A DNA stretch of 64,000 bases, taken from Nannochloris sp. 'desiccata' (taxonomy: Eukaryota > Chlorophyta > Trebouxiophyceae > Chlorellales > Chlorellaceae). The first letter of the stretch is position 1. Each line of letters opens with the position of its first letter. The notes beneath the pieces are model-generated. The model saw only the letters and a list, made by a program, of their open reading frames with translations, was not told where the DNA came from and did not search any database. Location of the stretch: contig JAGTXX020000012.1 in assembly GCA_019044685.2 (NCBI GenBank), forward strand, positions 744,001 through 808,000, given 5' to 3'. A program made the position numbers and the translations under genes. Positions 9,423 through 18,939 of this stretch are shown here, in pieces.

Positions 9423-11567
9423 ATGGATGGGCAATCGGGTGGATATTTAAAACCACCCCCCGGTTTGCACGCCAAGGAATTCATCCCTTCCGCGGCTACA
9501 GCCAAGCCCGGTGTACCAGGTGGAGGCGCCAGTGGAGGAGGACTCGCAGCAGGAGCTCCTACCTTTGCACCCAGCGGAGCAGGAGGAACAACAGCAGCAG
9601 CACCATTAACATGCATTGGTAGTTTTCCAACAGGCTCGGGTTTACCAAGAGCTTCAATCGAAAGTATCAATAGGGCCCCTTTTCAAAATGCTCCGAGTAG
9701 TGGAGTGGCAGCATCGATTTCAGCTGCAGGTGTTATTAATACTAGCAATGCTTTAGGCCTTCCGGAAGATGACGATCTTCTCGGTATCAGCTCATCAACT
9801 ACATCTGCAATGCCATCGAAAGATTTAAATTCTCAAGCAGCAGAGATGTTCCGTGCAATGCGGCCTTTCCAGCAGCAACAACCTCCTGGCAGCCCTGACG
9901 GCGGTGGTGGTGCTGGTTACCGTCCTGGAATCCAAACATCTTCTCAAATTTCAAACCAGCATTATTCTGGGGCAGCTATGGGAGGTGGTAGAGGAGGAGG
10001 AGGAGGTGGCCGTGGTGGTGGCCGTGGTGATATAGGCAACAGCAGCAGTGGAGGTATTGGAAGTGGTGGTCGAGGAGTTCCAATTGGCAGCGGTGGCGGT
10101 GTTCCTCCTTCCACTCGTGGCAGAGGGGGGCGTGGCCGTGGTGGCGCACCCATCGGCCCAGGTCTTACCCGTCCTTCAGTCGCTGCCTACGCTGTCTCTC
10201 ACGGCCGTATGCAGCTTGCAGGGCAGTTTATGTCTGAAACTTTACGACAAGATATGCAACAACGGGGTTACCTTCAATCTGCCACCTTGGACTCTGAGTC
10301 ATTGTCAGCTGCTGGATTACCTCTTGTTGTGCAACAATACCACACCTTATGCCCTCTTGAAGATCCAACTGCTTCTGGAGAGCACCCCTCCGCGGCTCTT
10401 GGCGTCGGTTCTTACATTTTCAAAGGCATTCATTCTGGAGACGGCGCAGCGTACGCTGTGCGGAGAATTGACGGGAGACAAGTCCTACCCACTGCAGAGC
10501 TTCTCGCTGCTGCAGAAGCTGCAGTTAATCGATGGGCTATTGTATCAAATCATTCAAACATAGTAGGATTTCGTGAAATCTTTGTTTCAGATGAAATTGA
10601 ATCGACCCCGGCGATCTTTCTTACATATGACTACCATGCTGGGGCACTTTCTTTAGAGCAAGCGCACATGCTGCCTACACATACAGCTCAGGGAAATTTA
10701 ATGCGGAACCCTGTTACAGAAACACAGCTGTGGTCTTACTTGGTACAGTTATCTTCTGCACTAAGAGCTATACACACTGCAGGGCTGGCGGCATCTCCTG
10801 GAACGTTGGCGCCCTCAAAGGTTTTATTAATGGCCCCCTCAAGGGTACGTCTAGGTGCGGTCGGCGCTGCAGAAGTACTTTCAGAAGGTCCTCCCAACGA
10901 TATATCTAGAGCTCAAAGGGAAGATCTAAGCGCGCTTGGGTCGTTGCTGTTAACCCTAGCATGTGCTGCAAAAAACACTACACCAACATTGGATGCACTT
11001 TCTTCCAATTTTTCAAGAGAATTTTGCCATGTAGTGGCTGGTTTGTTAGCTTCAAGTGAAGGGAGTGGCTTTGCAAGCTGGAGATCTCTTGTTTCTGCCC
11101 TTGGAGATCGTATTTTTACTGAATTGGAGTCTTCCCAAGCGCAGGTAGACACTCTAAGCAATGATTTGATGAAAGAGTGTGAAAATGGCCGTCTGGCCAG
11201 ATTGATGTTTAAATTAAATATGGTATTGGAACGGCCAGAATTAATGGGTGATTCTCGCTGGTCTGAAACTGCAGATAGGTATTTATTAACCTTGTTTAGA
11301 GACTTTGTATTCCATCAAGTAACCGATAATGGTGCTCCAGCTGTGGACTGGGGCCCAATTATCGAGGCATTGAATAAAGCCGACGCCGGGGTAGAAGAGA
11401 AAATTGTTTTATTGAGTAGGGATGAAGCGTCGATGCTGGTGGTATCGTATGCAGATGTGAAGAGGTGTTTGATGACTGCATATGGAGAACTAAAAGCAGC
11501 AGCAAAAAATGCAGCGGTGAATATGGCGGGAGACGGCAGCGGTCGTGGCGGTGGAGGGTATAGTTAA
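9423..11567 (+). CDS. PAN3: PAN3, poly(A)-nuclease deadenylation subunit
   Basis: A single-exon 714-aa protein. PAN3 bridges poly(A)-binding protein to the PAN2 deadenylase in cytoplasmic mRNA decay. Near the N-terminus, GLHAKEFIPSAA resembles the PAM2 motif that binds the PABP MLLE domain. A Gly/Ser/Arg-rich disordered region follows (about 150-270). The degenerate pseudokinase begins near residue 330 (YIFKGIHSGDGAAYAVRRID) and includes HSNIVGFREIFV. A coiled-coil linker and the C-terminal knob come next: FKLNMVLERPELMGDSRW, then FRDFVFHQVTD and LLSRDEASMLVVSYADVKRC, all diagnostic. I see no N-terminal CCCH zinc finger. The tail is a short Gly-rich extension. Confidence 0.92.
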   Translation: MDGQSGGYLKPPPGLHAKEFIPSAATAKPGVPGGGASGGGLAAGAPTFAPSGAGGTTAAAPLTCIGSFPTGSGLPRASIESINRAPFQNAPSSGVAASISAAGVINTSNALGLPEDDDLLGISSSTTSAMPSKDLNSQAAEMFRAMRPFQQQQPPGSPDGGGGAGYRPGIQTSSQISNQHYSGAAMGGGRGGGGGGRGGGRGDIGNSSSGGIGSGGRGVPIGSGGGVPPSTRGRGGRGRGGAPIGPGLTRPSVAAYAVSHGRMQLAGQFMSETLRQDMQQRGYLQSATLDSESLSAAGLPLVVQQYHTLCPLEDPTASGEHPSAALGVGSYIFKGIHSGDGAAYAVRRIDGRQVLPTAELLAAAEAAVNRWAIVSNHSNIVGFREIFVSDEIESTPAIFLTYDYHAGALSLEQAHMLPTHTAQGNLMRNPVTETQLWSYLVQLSSALRAIHTAGLAASPGTLAPSKVLLMAPSRVRLGAVGAAEVLSEGPPNDISRAQREDLSALGSLLLTLACAAKNTTPTLDALSSNFSREFCHVVAGLLASSEGSGFASWRSLVSALGDRIFTELESSQAQVDTLSNDLMKECENGRLARLMFKLNMVLERPELMGDSRWSETADRYLLTLFRDFVFHQVTDNGAPAVDWGPIIEALNKADAGVEEKIVLLSRDEASMLVVSYADVKRCLMTAYGELKAAAKNAAVNMAGDGSGRGGGGYS

Positions 11568-12000
11568 ACTAGGGATATTATGAGTCTTGTGCTCGTTATT
11601 ATAGCGGCAATTTTGTGGTTGTCAGGATCGACTGTAACTCGAGATTAAAAAGACTAAAATAGAAGGAAAATATTAGACGATGTGAAACCCCATAAATCAT
11701 GCAAATAAAGTTTGCAATAGTGTCTATTTCGCTTCTTTTTAAACAAAATTAGCTGCAACCTCGCTATCGAATCCGTTAAATATGCGACTCTAATGGATAT
11801 CGTTGTCTCCCAACGACGACGGCAGCTACTTTTGATAGAATTATTAGGCACGATCGCTCTTCGATTTATTTTGGTGGCCACAGCTTCTGTTATATTGATC
11901 AAATTAGTATCGATCATACTCGCAAGATCAACAGAATTGCATGTATTAGAGCTCCTCAGCGCAGCAAACTCTTACGTAGCAAATAGTGATCTTCATCACA
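11568..12000. other. Spacer PAN3/MED18
   Basis: 433 bp between co-directional genes. A hydrophobic plus-strand frame (11793-12029) overlaps the MED18 start in another frame; it has no splice or family support and I do not call it a gene. MED18's promoter must lie here. Confidence 0.45.
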
Positions 12001-12741
12001 ATGGAAGTTCGGGCGGTGGGGAGCGTTGAAGAACCTCGCCTACAAAATCTATTGGAACTACTCACTGCACTTGCAGGCCATGAACCTGCTCCTATAAATA
12101 TCCATGAAATAACAATGCGCTGTGAAGGTGGAAAAATTCGGCAAGAAATTCAACTTCGACATTTAATCATCCCTGCCAGTTCTGATTGCACCACCACTAC
12201 CTTCGGGGCTGACAGATGGGCTGTCTATCAATACAACAGACCACCGTGGGGTGACCTCAACATGGCAAAACTTGCTGCGACAGTACGTACCGTCACTCAA
12301 GCTTACTGCTCAGGTCCCAATGTCCCAAATTTTTATAAAGGTCTTGGGTTTGTTCAGCAATACCAACATTTTAAGAAAGGATTTGCATATGATGTACAAC
12401 GTGGTACGTGGGTGGTACACATCCTCGTCAGCAGATTGCATAGAGTAGTTCAGGAAACTACTGCGAACACTAAAAGTAATGGAGGAGCGCTAGCAGGAGG
12501 GGGGAGTAGTCTAAGTAGAAGAAAGGAGGAAAGACGACCGGGTGTGGCGGGAGAGGAGGTTGCTCCAGGACATGTATTAATAGAGGTTTGGACAGAGGTA
12601 GACGATGGGAAAACACATACAGAAGCAATAGCTGCAATAGTAGAAGTTGGTAAACAGCTTGCTGTAGAAGGTGTTGAGCTACAACCGCTGCCTGATGGAA
12701 AAAATAGACCACGAATAGGGGCATTGCCACTGCAACGCTAA
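12001..12741 (+). CDS. MED18: Mediator complex subunit 18
   Basis: A single-exon 246-aa protein. MED18 is a head-module subunit of the Mediator coactivator of RNA polymerase II. The start at 12001 (MEVRAVGSVEEPRLQNLLEL) is chosen over an in-frame Met five codons upstream because plant and animal homologues begin with this strand-helix unit. The central block NFYKGLGFVQQYQHFKKGFA matches the family's 'lGy...hefvkkGfaF' signature, followed by a strand (WVVHILVSRLHRV). An insert rich in Gly/Arg (about 160-190) interrupts the beta barrel. A C-terminal strand and helix (HVLIEVWTEV, then HTEAIAAIVEVGKQL) complete the fold. TGTAA occurs at 12782-12786, about 40 nt after the stop. Confidence 0.8.
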   Translation: MEVRAVGSVEEPRLQNLLELLTALAGHEPAPINIHEITMRCEGGKIRQEIQLRHLIIPASSDCTTTTFGADRWAVYQYNRPPWGDLNMAKLAATVRTVTQAYCSGPNVPNFYKGLGFVQQYQHFKKGFAYDVQRGTWVVHILVSRLHRVVQETTANTKSNGGALAGGGSSLSRRKEERRPGVAGEEVAPGHVLIEVWTEVDDGKTHTEAIAAIVEVGKQLAVEGVELQPLPDGKNRPRIGALPLQR

Positions 12742-12885
12742 CTAACCGAGGCACGTTTTTTTTTTAGGTTTTTTTTTCGACTGTAATATAATCAGCGATT
12801 AAAATCAGCGTCTTTCATTTATTATTAGCACAAAAAACAATAAAATAAACAATAACTACACATGTAGAAAATAATCCGTATAACT

Positions 12886-15762
12886 TCAAAGATAGTATTG
12901 TTGCTTATTCATTTTATTTTTTATTCTGTGGCATCGAGCTTGTGCAGCCAGCATTCTTCCTGTCCAAACTTTCGATAGCTTAATTCTCTGTGCCTGCTCC
13001 GGTTCTAAAGCTTCTAACGCTTCATAAAGGGTAGATAAATGCCAAGAATCGATACGATAGGAAGTAGCTAGCTTGGAAAGGCGCTTCCTAGCAGCAAGGA
13101 GAACTTTCTCAGGGCAGCATTTCGCTCTTGCCATCGCTGCCAAGACGAGGATTGCCCCTTTTGGAGTTGTTTTGGTAGCAGATTCCACTGCAATATCACT
13201 GTTTAGCAACACTTTAGCAGTGCTACTTTCACCAATGCAGGTTAGGTAGAAAACTAAAGAGGGAAATTCCCAAGGACGCAGCGTGCGCAGCAGCGCCAGA
13301 GCTCGTTCACCACTTGCCTCGAAAATCCCGCCCCAGATACTTTGATTGCTCTTTTTATTTTGTATATCAAAGCAAGATAACCCCTCTAAAACAGATATCA
13401 AAGATGCTGCGTTCAAAGAAGGTATAGCTGAGCTCAAAGCTCGATGCAAAGCTTTGACTGTGGCCTCTGGAAGCTTGAGCTCAGACCTAAGACCATACCT
13501 ATTTGAAGCTTCCCCTTTTCCAGTTATTTCAGCTGCTTCACATAGTCGTCCAAGTCCCCACACAGCCATAGCAAGCTGTGTAGATTCCATTTCATCGACT
13601 TTTCCAGGTAATTCTCTATCAGCTGCTGCTAAAATCCAGGAAGCCGCTAGAGCTGGCTGGAGGGCAAAATCATTATCACTAGTATTGCTAATCATTGCCT
13701 CAGCCTGAGCCCAGGATGCAGTCGCACCCTGATGAGGACGAAGCAATCTTGCAAGAGCCCAGATCATCCCACTCAGCTCTAAACCCCCAAACTCTCCAGG
13801 GCGATCTCGCAGCTCTGCTGCAGCAGCAGCACCGAGGCTGGCTGAAGGATAGCGCAGGGTAGCGCACGCCCAGCATACGCAAAACAACTCTGGAGCAGAA
13901 AATTCGTTTAATCGATCAATCACAGATAATACATATTGTTGCATGAAATTTGACCCGGGTTCTGCGCCAGATTTTGCTATACCCCATCCAAGATTCGCTA
14001 AATTCTGTGGAGAGAAGCTATTTAGTTGGCTTGAGCCTAGAGCAGCACACTCTGTAGTGAAAATTTCATGTTTATAAGCTAAAACGCCAAAAGCCCAGGC
14101 AGTGAGGGATAATGTCTGGGGGTCTAAAGTATGCAGTTCACGTGCTACAGCGAACCCTAGAGCTTCACACAGCAACTGCTGCTGTGGTGGTGGTGGTTGT
14201 GCTCGAAAGAAGCGACCTCCTCTACTGCTTGTCTGCTGGCTAAACGTGGCAAATGCCCATAGAACCAACGCAGCAGAGATTCCACTATATTTTCTCGCTA
14301 CAGGTAACAGCCCTGCTGCTATTAAAGATAAATTATCAGCAGCAGGATTGTAGCCCAACCTCGCAAGTGCCCAAAGCAAATTTGCCACTTCCCGATCAGA
14401 AAATGCAGTTGGTGCTGCAGCTACAGCACGCTCAGCATGACTCAGCACCTCCAACCCAGGATCAAAGCTTAGCCTTGCAAATGCCCATACAGCCATTGCA
14501 ATCTCAGATCGTTGCATTTCCTCTAGTTTATTTCTCACACACGTTGCTGCTGTTTGCAATAGGCGAGGTGACCTGTTGCCCAATTTCGCAAACGAGGCTA
14601 AAGCTAGTGCAAGAGCTTGTGAACTCAAAGCAGCTAATCTTCGATCTGCCCATTGTTCAACTACTTCGAGCAAAGCTTCTGGTTGCATGCCTACTTGGTC
14701 AAACGCGCCAATAACTCGAGAGATGTCCTCAGGGGCAGCACCATCAACACAGCATGCTGCGCGTGCTGCGATGGCTTCAAAGAGCCCATTTTGCGTCCCA
14801 GCAGTAGGGACTTTAGAGTAGGCACGGGATACATCGGCAAGTTGTTTCATACCGCACCGGGGCAGCGCAGCACGCACAGCAGGGGCAAATGCGGCCAGAG
14901 CGTTTTCTTCCGCACCACCTCGTCGAGCAAGTACCCAGGCCATTTCAGCGACTTCTGATGCGTCCATAAGACGGTGATATTTAGAAAATACTGTGGCTAA
15001 AGCTAACACAGCATCAGAACCCAATGGCCAGTCGAGAGCTGACAAGCTTTGTATTAAGCACTGGAGTTTAGAGGCGGGGAGAAAATCTAGAGCTCCTGGA
15101 AGAGATATGCTTGCAGCCAAAGCTGATAATAACTCTGGAGGACGGTATTGCAATGCAGATAACCCCTTAAAAAGCTTCACAGTGGTTAAAGGGTCCAAAA
15201 CAACTTTCTGTGCTCGTTCGGTTACCTCAGCAACTAGAGGTATTAGAATCTCGGTATCTTTAACAGAAATCTTCCCCAAAGCTTCTAATGTGGCAGCTAA
15301 AGATCCTATAGGCCATAAATATGCGTCTCGTAATGCAGATTTTGTAGCGGTAAGCACTGCTTGTTGAATGTCTTCTCGAGGCGACGGGTCGGGAGTCCAT
15401 TCTGCAAGAGCCCAGAGCGATGATAATACCGTCCCTGGGTCAATATCTGACCTTTCCAAAGATTGACGAGTATTCAATTTAAAGGTCTTTAGCGCAGAAG
15501 AGGTAGATTCTTGGGAGAATTGACGTCCAGGTGATATTTCAGAGGCGGCCACCGCTGGGCACATCACATCTGCAGCCTCTGCTGACGCTGAGATTCGTAA
15601 TGGCAGGGCACGGCAGTTGTTCAATTTGAAAGATTGAAGAAGATGCTTTCTAGGAATGCTTGATCCCGAAAAGTGCTGTTGGGCTGCTCGGCATTGAGAT
15701 TGCTCTTCAGACATGGAGAGCAGAAGGCAGCTCGGCATGGTGCCGGAAACCATTGAGTTCAT
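12886..15762 (-). CDS. OPR-like helical-repeat organelle protein
   Basis: A single-exon 958-aa protein built of degenerate ~38-residue helical repeats carrying the 'LxWALARLG' signature: for example IAMAVWAFARLSFDPGLEVL, then VANLLWALARLGYNPA, LVLWAFATFSQ, LTAWAFGVLAYKHE, LANLGWGIAKSGAEP and GMIWALARLLRPH. This is the pattern of octotricopeptide (OPR) and related Tbc2/RAP proteins that bind plastid or mitochondrial RNAs to control their stability, splicing or translation. The first ~60 residues are Ser/Arg/Leu-rich and may be a transit peptide. I see no clear C-terminal RAP domain. The target RNA cannot be told from sequence. Confidence 0.8.
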   Translation of the reverse strand: MNSMVSGTMPSCLLLSMSEEQSQCRAAQQHFSGSSIPRKHLLQSFKLNNCRALPLRISASAEAADVMCPAVAASEISPGRQFSQESTSSALKTFKLNTRQSLERSDIDPGTVLSSLWALAEWTPDPSPREDIQQAVLTATKSALRDAYLWPIGSLAATLEALGKISVKDTEILIPLVAEVTERAQKVVLDPLTTVKLFKGLSALQYRPPELLSALAASISLPGALDFLPASKLQCLIQSLSALDWPLGSDAVLALATVFSKYHRLMDASEVAEMAWVLARRGGAEENALAAFAPAVRAALPRCGMKQLADVSRAYSKVPTAGTQNGLFEAIAARAACCVDGAAPEDISRVIGAFDQVGMQPEALLEVVEQWADRRLAALSSQALALALASFAKLGNRSPRLLQTAATCVRNKLEEMQRSEIAMAVWAFARLSFDPGLEVLSHAERAVAAAPTAFSDREVANLLWALARLGYNPAADNLSLIAAGLLPVARKYSGISAALVLWAFATFSQQTSSRGGRFFRAQPPPPQQQLLCEALGFAVARELHTLDPQTLSLTAWAFGVLAYKHEIFTTECAALGSSQLNSFSPQNLANLGWGIAKSGAEPGSNFMQQYVLSVIDRLNEFSAPELFCVCWACATLRYPSASLGAAAAAELRDRPGEFGGLELSGMIWALARLLRPHQGATASWAQAEAMISNTSDNDFALQPALAASWILAAADRELPGKVDEMESTQLAMAVWGLGRLCEAAEITGKGEASNRYGLRSELKLPEATVKALHRALSSAIPSLNAASLISVLEGLSCFDIQNKKSNQSIWGGIFEASGERALALLRTLRPWEFPSLVFYLTCIGESSTAKVLLNSDIAVESATKTTPKGAILVLAAMARAKCCPEKVLLAARKRLSKLATSYRIDSWHLSTLYEALEALEPEQAQRIKLSKVWTGRMLAAQARCHRIKNKMNKQQYYL

Positions 15763-16430
15763 ACTCAGTACTTTCGTAAATTATTTAGGGGGCAAATTTA
15801 TAAACAATTCGTAAAAAACAATACACCCCAAGTTCACATTTTCATGGCTTTCAATGCTTGCAGCAAAGCATCTACACTACTAGTGCCACCTGCGCCAGCA
15901 TGAACACATATCATATAATTCTGTGAACCAAACGTGTGCTATCCTGCGTTTTTTATTAAAACTTTTGCCATGCTACGGAGGCTCACAGCAGCAGCTGTGA
16001 GCCAGGGCGCCAACGTTTTCCCGATGTCGGGGCTGTTTGTCGCTCCTAAGCCTCATTCCAAGCATTAATCCCCCTCTTATTTACCTTTAGTATAGGTAAA
16101 AAGACTTGTGAGCGCCCTGTTAGGTAGTAATAGACACAAAATCGTTATTGGGTGGTCGCTTGTCCAACCACCATCAAGGATCTATAGATTAAAATACGAC
16201 CAGGTAAGCCATAATTGGCGCTTTAGAGATAGATAGCGGATGTTTTAGAAACCCAATAGCAGTATAAACCCAAATAAAGCCCCCCGACCTACCATTTAAG
16301 TGCTCGTTAAGGTCGGATCTGATAATCGAGCTAATTTCCATTCGCTCACCGGACCTAACGAACTTTTCCTCTTTTCTCCATTTGCAGGCAGCCCTTTCGC
16401 CTAAACATAGCTAAAGTTAGAAATATTATC
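15763..16430. promoter_or_regulatory. Divergent region OPR-like gene/CDC14 with putative 5'UTR intron
   Basis: 668 bp between divergent start codons. A probable intron in the CDC14 leader runs 16204-16387 (CAG/GTAAGC donor, CTCCATTTGCAG acceptor), ending 43 nt before the ATG. A small ORF at 15970-16068 is listed separately. Confidence 0.45.
15970..16068 (+). CDS. Possible 32-aa micro-ORF
   Basis: A 32-codon plus-strand frame with a basic, Ala-rich start (MLRRLTAAAVSQGANVFPMS) and a basic His/Lys end, upstream of the CDC14 leader intron. The composition is like a short mitochondrial protein or presequence, but it could equally be a chance frame. No known family. Confidence 0.2.
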   Translation: MLRRLTAAAVSQGANVFPMSGLFVAPKPHSKH

Positions 16431-18350
16431 ATGAGCGGTGTTACAGATTACCCCGTGGAAATTATTCCTGGTAGATTGTACTTTGTATGTACTCAGCAGC
16501 AAACATCACGAGCCCCTCCTGTTGTCCCTGCCAACGCCCTGTGCTACTGGCTTGACAAGGATCTCGTCTACGAACCATTCTGTGCAGACTTTGGTCCTTG
16601 CAATCTTGGTCATGCTTGGAGATTCTGCCAGCGTGTAAACCATTTATTACAGCAGTGCGGTCCCAGCGGCCAGCCCGTCTATTTATTAGTCGGGCTTCAC
16701 CCCCATAAGCGTGCAAATGCAGCAGCTCTTGTAGGAATTCACTCGGTTTTATACCTTGGAAAAGGTGCTGAAGAGGCTTATGCACCTCTCCGTCAGCTTG
16801 AACCCTTTGCTGGATTTCGTGACGCCTCGTGCGGTGTTCCTACTTTCACGCTGGGCGTATCTGATATCATCCGTGGCATGTATCGCGCTAAAGAAGTCGG
16901 CTTTATCAACTGGCACAATGGTGAGAAGTTTAATTTAGATGAATATGAACACTACGAGCAGGTAGAAAACGGAGACTTGAATTGGATTGTTCCCGGCAAG
17001 CTGATGGCCTTTTCCGGCCCCTCTGCTCAGCCAAAACACTTTGGAGGCTGGCGTACATTCACACCTGAAGATTACATTGAATATTTCCGTGAAAAGGGCA
17101 TTACTTCAGTCATTAGATTGAATAAGAAGATGTATGAAGGTGCTCGCTTTACTGCTCATAGCATTGACCACCATGAATTGTACTTCCCTGATGGAACCTG
17201 CCCTTCTGAGCCTATTATGTACCGCTTTTTGGATATCGTCGAAAAAGAACCTGGTGCGATTGCTATTCACTGTAAAGCTGGGCTGGGACGCACTGGCGTC
17301 CTTATTTGCTGCTATATGATAAAAAATTATGGTTTTACCGCTGAGGAAGCCATGGCGTATATTCGTGTCTGCCGTCCTGGCTCTGTTATTGGACCTCAGC
17401 AGCATTATTTAATGCAATATGCACCTAGATTATTGCATGAAGGACGTGCTGCACGTCGTGCTGCTAGCTTCCCGGCAGATCCTATGGCTGACATGGCATT
17501 CCACCTTGCTGATTCGACCCAGGTGAATCAAGGAACCTTATCCATTAACGCTTCACCTAATCGTAATACTACTGGAGAACGTAAAGTAATTAATTTGGTG
17601 GCTACATCTCGAACTGCTGACATATTGGCTGTGCAGCAGGGGCAGGCAAAGCCTCCTCTTTCTGGAGTCCGCCGCTCTCCTCGTCTTGCAACTACTTCTT
17701 CTGGAAAGTCTCCAGCTAGTGCAGGTGCTTCTTCTACAGCAAGACCTTCTGAGACTCTTTTAGCATTGACTGATGCTGCTGTTGCTGGTAGAAAGGAGCC
17801 TTCCCATATTGTCTCTGTGCCTGGCGCCAAGCCTGCCAATTCACGTGGGGGGTTCAGTGCTCCTGTCCATGTCCACGTAGAAGGTGAAACTAACGACATG
17901 GTACTTGGCTCTGCTACTCCGCCTCGCCAGGCTACGTTTGCCCCGATGCCTTCTCTTGGCAACTCTCCTGCGACTGCTCAAGGCAGCGGTGAGATTTCTG
18001 GTGCATCGACCCCTCTCTCTATGAAGCCCTCGCTAATCCCTCCTTCCTCTACAAAAAGAGTTTTAGCGCCCAACGGCCAGCCTCGTAAGATCCCTATGGC
18101 TGTAGACTTCGATTCTGTCGCTCGTTCTGCTCTTGAAGATAGAGAAATGACTGAAGAGGAGCTCACTACTGAAAGCTGGACTGTGAGCTCGCAGCCTGTA
18201 CCCGATCACAGGAATTACAACTCTGCGAGCCGCGTTGGTGCCTTTGCAGCCGCTGCTGGACGTGGTGCCTCTGCTTTTGTTGAAGCTTTCCGGTCTGCTG
18301 TTGGTGCTCACAAGGCTAGCTATAATGGTGGTAGCAGGAGAAGGAGTTAA
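16431..18350 (+). CDS. CDC14: CDC14-type dual-specificity phosphatase
   Basis: A single-exon 639-aa protein. CDC14 phosphatases remove phosphate from proline-directed (CDK) sites and act in mitotic exit, cytokinesis and cilia. The N-terminal inactive DSP-like domain is present (GRLYFVCTQQQ, YWLDKDLVYEPFCADFGPCN). The catalytic P-loop is HCKAGLGRTG at residues 280-289, with the general-acid region and conserved block PGSVIGPQQHYLMQYA after it. The remaining ~290 residues are a Ser/Thr/Pro-rich tail with several SP/TP sites (for example RRSPRLATTSSGKSP), typical of a disordered, CDK-regulated tail. The protein ends in a basic GGSRRRS. A leader intron probably precedes the start codon. Confidence 0.95.
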   Translation: MSGVTDYPVEIIPGRLYFVCTQQQTSRAPPVVPANALCYWLDKDLVYEPFCADFGPCNLGHAWRFCQRVNHLLQQCGPSGQPVYLLVGLHPHKRANAAALVGIHSVLYLGKGAEEAYAPLRQLEPFAGFRDASCGVPTFTLGVSDIIRGMYRAKEVGFINWHNGEKFNLDEYEHYEQVENGDLNWIVPGKLMAFSGPSAQPKHFGGWRTFTPEDYIEYFREKGITSVIRLNKKMYEGARFTAHSIDHHELYFPDGTCPSEPIMYRFLDIVEKEPGAIAIHCKAGLGRTGVLICCYMIKNYGFTAEEAMAYIRVCRPGSVIGPQQHYLMQYAPRLLHEGRAARRAASFPADPMADMAFHLADSTQVNQGTLSINASPNRNTTGERKVINLVATSRTADILAVQQGQAKPPLSGVRRSPRLATTSSGKSPASAGASSTARPSETLLALTDAAVAGRKEPSHIVSVPGAKPANSRGGFSAPVHVHVEGETNDMVLGSATPPRQATFAPMPSLGNSPATAQGSGEISGASTPLSMKPSLIPPSSTKRVLAPNGQPRKIPMAVDFDSVARSALEDREMTEEELTTESWTVSSQPVPDHRNYNSASRVGAFAAAAGRGASAFVEAFRSAVGAHKASYNGGSRRRS

Positions 18351-18939
18351 TACGGACTTTGACCATAGGTCAACAACTATTCGAAAAACAAATCAAATCA
18401 AGCCATTCCTTCTTAAAGAGATGAATTTACTATGGATTGACTGACTTTTGCCCTTGATTAACAACAACCTGATGATTGCTGTACAACTTGCTAATCTAAT
18501 TTATTTCAGCGCGATTCGTATTTGGATCCCTTCTCCCTCGTTCCTTCTCTGGTTTCTACTCCCTTCTTTCTTCTTAGTAGGTCTTTCTCCGCTGCAAAAG
18601 CCCAGGCTCCCTGCCAGCAGCTCCTCTATTTCGCTACATGGTTGCTGGATACTCTCAACCTGACGTTATTTCGATACTGAAACTAACTTATTGTAGCATA
18701 CATCCCCCTTCTTCCCATCTTTTCTCCCCCGAACAATTTTTTCTCTCCATTTCTTTGGAATCTCGATCCGTTTCCCTTTTGACTCCGTCTCTATATATCG
18801 TCTTTTCCGCTTTTTTCTTAAAACAATGCAACTCACTATTTATCTACATGAAAAATCACGTCCTTGTAATAGGTCAATTAATAAAATACCCATTATAGAA
18901 ACAGAACAGATTAATGCATAGAAAAGGAAACCCTAAATC
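18351..18939. other. Tail-to-tail spacer CDC14/amidase
   Basis: 589 bp, pyrimidine-rich. TGTAA at 18865-18869 may be the CDC14 poly(A) signal. Short frames here are hydrophobic by composition only; none is supported. Confidence 0.55.

Noticed and set aside
11793..12029. A hydrophobic 78-codon frame overlapping the MED18 start
   Set aside because: It overlaps the MED18 N-terminus in another frame and has no family or splice support.
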